Positions 6,958-7,972 of a stretch of 7,972 nucleotides of DNA are shown piece after piece. Under the pieces are notes generated by a model, which was not told where the DNA came from, searched no databases, and saw only the letters and a program-made list of their open reading frames with translations. This DNA is from Flavobacteriaceae bacterium (GTDB lineage Bacteria; Bacteroidota; Bacteroidia; Flavobacteriales; Flavobacteriaceae), in assembly GCA_947458575.1 (NCBI GenBank), contig CANHBE010000114.1, forward strand, positions 1 to 7,972, written 5' to 3'. The position numbers and the translations under genes are program-made. The stretch's first letter is position 1. The number at the start of each line of letters is the position of its first letter.

Positions 6958-7347
6958 CTAACGTTGCAAGCGATCGTTAACAAACTCAATTTTTGTTTTT
7001 CCGTGAGCTTTTGGCTTACCATCATCACCAAGACTGACCATTGTTATAGAATCAATAGTAATGATGGTATCTCTTGTCATAATGTTTCTAACTTCGCATT
7101 GTAGTGTGAGTGATGAATTACCAAATTTAACGACATCAATTCCAATTTCGATGATATCGCCTTGACGAGCAGAGCTTCTGAAATTAATTTCAGACATATG
7201 CTTGGTTACAATCTTACTGTTTTCTAACTGAATTATTGAGTACAAAGCTAATTCTTCATCAATCCATGCCAATAATTTTCCACCGAATAAAGTACCATTG
7301 GGATTAAGATCCTCGGGTTTAACCCATTTTCTTGTATGAAAGCGCAT
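6958..7347 (-). CDS. Acyl-CoA thioesterase, hotdog fold (YciA/BACH type)
   Basis: A 129-residue cytosolic enzyme expected to hydrolyse acyl-CoA thioesters to free acid and CoA; chain-length preference cannot be read here. The single hotdog domain carries the family signature NGTLFGGKLLAWID (17-30), with N17 and D30 matching the usual active-site Asn and Asp. KHMSEINFRSSARQGDIIEI (49-68) follows, typical of this group. Length agrees with E. coli YciA (about 132 residues). The frame extends upstream to a TTG at 7372-7374, which would add MQKKYILKI. I chose the ATG at 7347 because homologues begin just before the RKWV-like segment. These proteins often work as hexamers. The gene is convergent with the channel gene and has no partner on its own strand in this window. 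Confidence 0.88.
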   Translation of the reverse strand: MRFHTRKWVKPEDLNPNGTLFGGKLLAWIDEELALYSIIQLENSKIVTKHMSEINFRSSARQGDIIEIGIDVVKFGNSSLTLQCEVRNIMTRDTIITIDSITMVSLGDDGKPKAHGKTKIEFVNDRLQR

Positions 7348-7855
7348 AATTTTAAGAATATATTTTTTTTGCAATTTAGATTATTCAAGATGACCAAATG
7401 CTTATTTAGGTAATCCACTAATATAGAATCACTTAACATCTCCCGCATCGTCTTACGCCACAAACATATTGATGCCACTTGTGAAACCGTAAAACGAGCG
7501 TTACTGCTTGTCCTCTTCGATCATGGCTAGGTTTGTCATAAATTTTTAATTATTGTATTTTAAGGTCAATAAGACCGGTATTTTCCTTTGATACTCTCTC
7601 TGTCGCTGCTGTTATTTCTTCATTTTCGTTGACAAATCCGTCAGGAATTGACTAACAGTTTATATACGTATCCATTTTTCGATGAAGAAGCAATACAATT
7701 GACCTATCTTCCTAATTCGCCAAAAACTATTGTATCCACAGCGAGATAAACTGATGTAAGGCGGTTAATCCATCTAATTTGAACTTTTTAAACAAAAGTT
7801 AATAAGTAAAAATAGTATTTATGTGCTGATAACTTGAATAATTGATCGAAACTCT
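7348..7855. other. Gene-poor stretch of about 500 bases, possible decayed coding sequence
   Basis: No intact gene of convincing length is visible on either strand. On the minus strand, short open runs look more protein-like than random. One spans 7651-7550 and reads SIPDGFVNENEEITAATERV and onward, ending IDLKIQ before a TAA. Just upstream, in another frame and broken by a TAG, there is LTSVYLAVDTIVFGELGR then VNCIASSSKNGYVYKLLVNS. Together they could be a frameshifted gene remnant, but I do not recognise the family and chance open frames of this size are common. The thioesterase promoter should lie in the left end, but no full TAnnTTTG match is seen there. Confidence 0.3.
7782..7800. repeat. 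7-bp inverted repeat upstream of the right-end promoter
   Basis: AACTTTT (7782-7788) and AAAAGTT (7794-7800) are exact reverse complements around the loop TAAAC. The site lies about 35 bases upstream of the -33 element of the next promoter, so it could be a regulator site or a weak hairpin. Its composition makes a chance origin quite possible. Confidence 0.25.
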
Positions 7856-7863
7856 TATATTTG
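7833..7863 (+). promoter_or_regulatory. Bacteroidota promoter (-33 and -7) for the right-end gene
   Basis: CTTG (7833-7836) is followed by a 19-base spacer and TATATTTG (7856-7863). This matches the Bacteroidota consensus of a TTG-containing -33 and a TAnnTTTG -7 element at their usual distance, and is the best promoter match in the window. Transcription would start near 7869-7871. Confidence 0.6.
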
Positions 7864-7907
7864 CAGCTAATATGTTAAAACAGACACTAATTAAAGTTCA
7901 AACTAAT

Positions 7908-7972
7908 ATGTACATTGTAAGATATCGCTTATTTACGGTGCTGATAGCACTATTCATATTGTCTTCTGCCAG
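7908..7972 (+). CDS. N-terminus of an exported protein (partial, cut by right edge)
   Basis: Only 21 codons are present. They read as a signal peptide: a basic start MYIVRYR, then the hydrophobic core LFTVLIALFIL and a small-residue end SSA that could be a cleavage region. The product is therefore probably secreted, periplasmic or outer-membrane; nothing further can be said. An in-frame ATG at 7872-7874 would add twelve residues, but the predicted transcription start falls almost on it. The ATG at 7908, with a leader of nearly 40 bases and a standard signal-peptide layout, is more likely. Confidence 0.5.
   Translation, partial: MYIVRYRLFTVLIALFILSSA

Noticed and set aside
7372..7398. CTAAATTG with an upstream TTTG as a thioesterase promoter
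   Set aside because: It is one base short of the TAnnTTTG pattern and the spacing is off, so it is not better than chance in AT-rich DNA.
7248..7478. 76-codon minus-strand frame overlapping the thioesterase start
   Set aside because: Its second half overlaps the thioesterase in another frame and its first half has no family resemblance. The start has no support.
7564..7576. GGTC-AATAA-GACC small hairpin in the gap
   Set aside because: Four-base stem with no T-tract and no gene ending nearby; easily due to chance.

Overview
The window looks like part of a Bacteroidota chromosome, most likely a flavobacterial or cytophagal lineage. The DNA is AT-rich, good Shine-Dalgarno sequences are missing, and several genes are preceded by the Bacteroidota sigma-A -7 element TAnnTTTG. 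The small DUF6155 protein also fits this group. There are no rRNA, tRNA, CRISPR or recognisable insertion sequences.

Region 1-3050 (minus strand) holds an exopolysaccharide pair. A PelF-type GT4 glycosyltransferase (1424-2965) is followed 43 bases downstream by a polytopic PelG-like transporter (1380 to beyond the left edge). Both read leftwards from a probable promoter at 3039-3046. The PelG-like protein carries about 100 extra soluble residues in front of its first membrane helix. No pelA, pelD or pelE lies on the upstream side, so any partners must be to the left of the window or elsewhere.

Region 3050-5342 (minus strand) holds an SF2 helicase (3226-4752) with all the classical motifs and, upstream of it, a DUF6155 protein (4827-5342). 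Two hairpins after the helicase, the second with an eight-T tract, separate it from the pelF promoter. Each of these genes has its own candidate -7 element.

Region 5343-6956 begins with an 86-bp divergent intergenic stretch. It has two back-to-back -7 elements and a 12-bp perfect palindrome. To its right, on the plus strand, lies a two-gene unit: a DUF3817 small membrane protein whose end overlaps by 8 bases the start of a YbdG-type MscS mechanosensitive channel.

Region 6957-7972 holds a hotdog-fold acyl-CoA thioesterase on the minus strand, convergent with the channel gene with one base between their stop codons. About 500 bases without an intact gene follow, possibly containing degraded coding sequence. 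At the right edge a strong promoter match precedes the first codons of an exported protein that is cut off by the window end.

Taken together this is ordinary core and envelope chromosome. The most notable locus is the Bacteroidota pelF/pelG-like pair with its extended transporter. I see no convincing evidence of a wholly new system inside the window.
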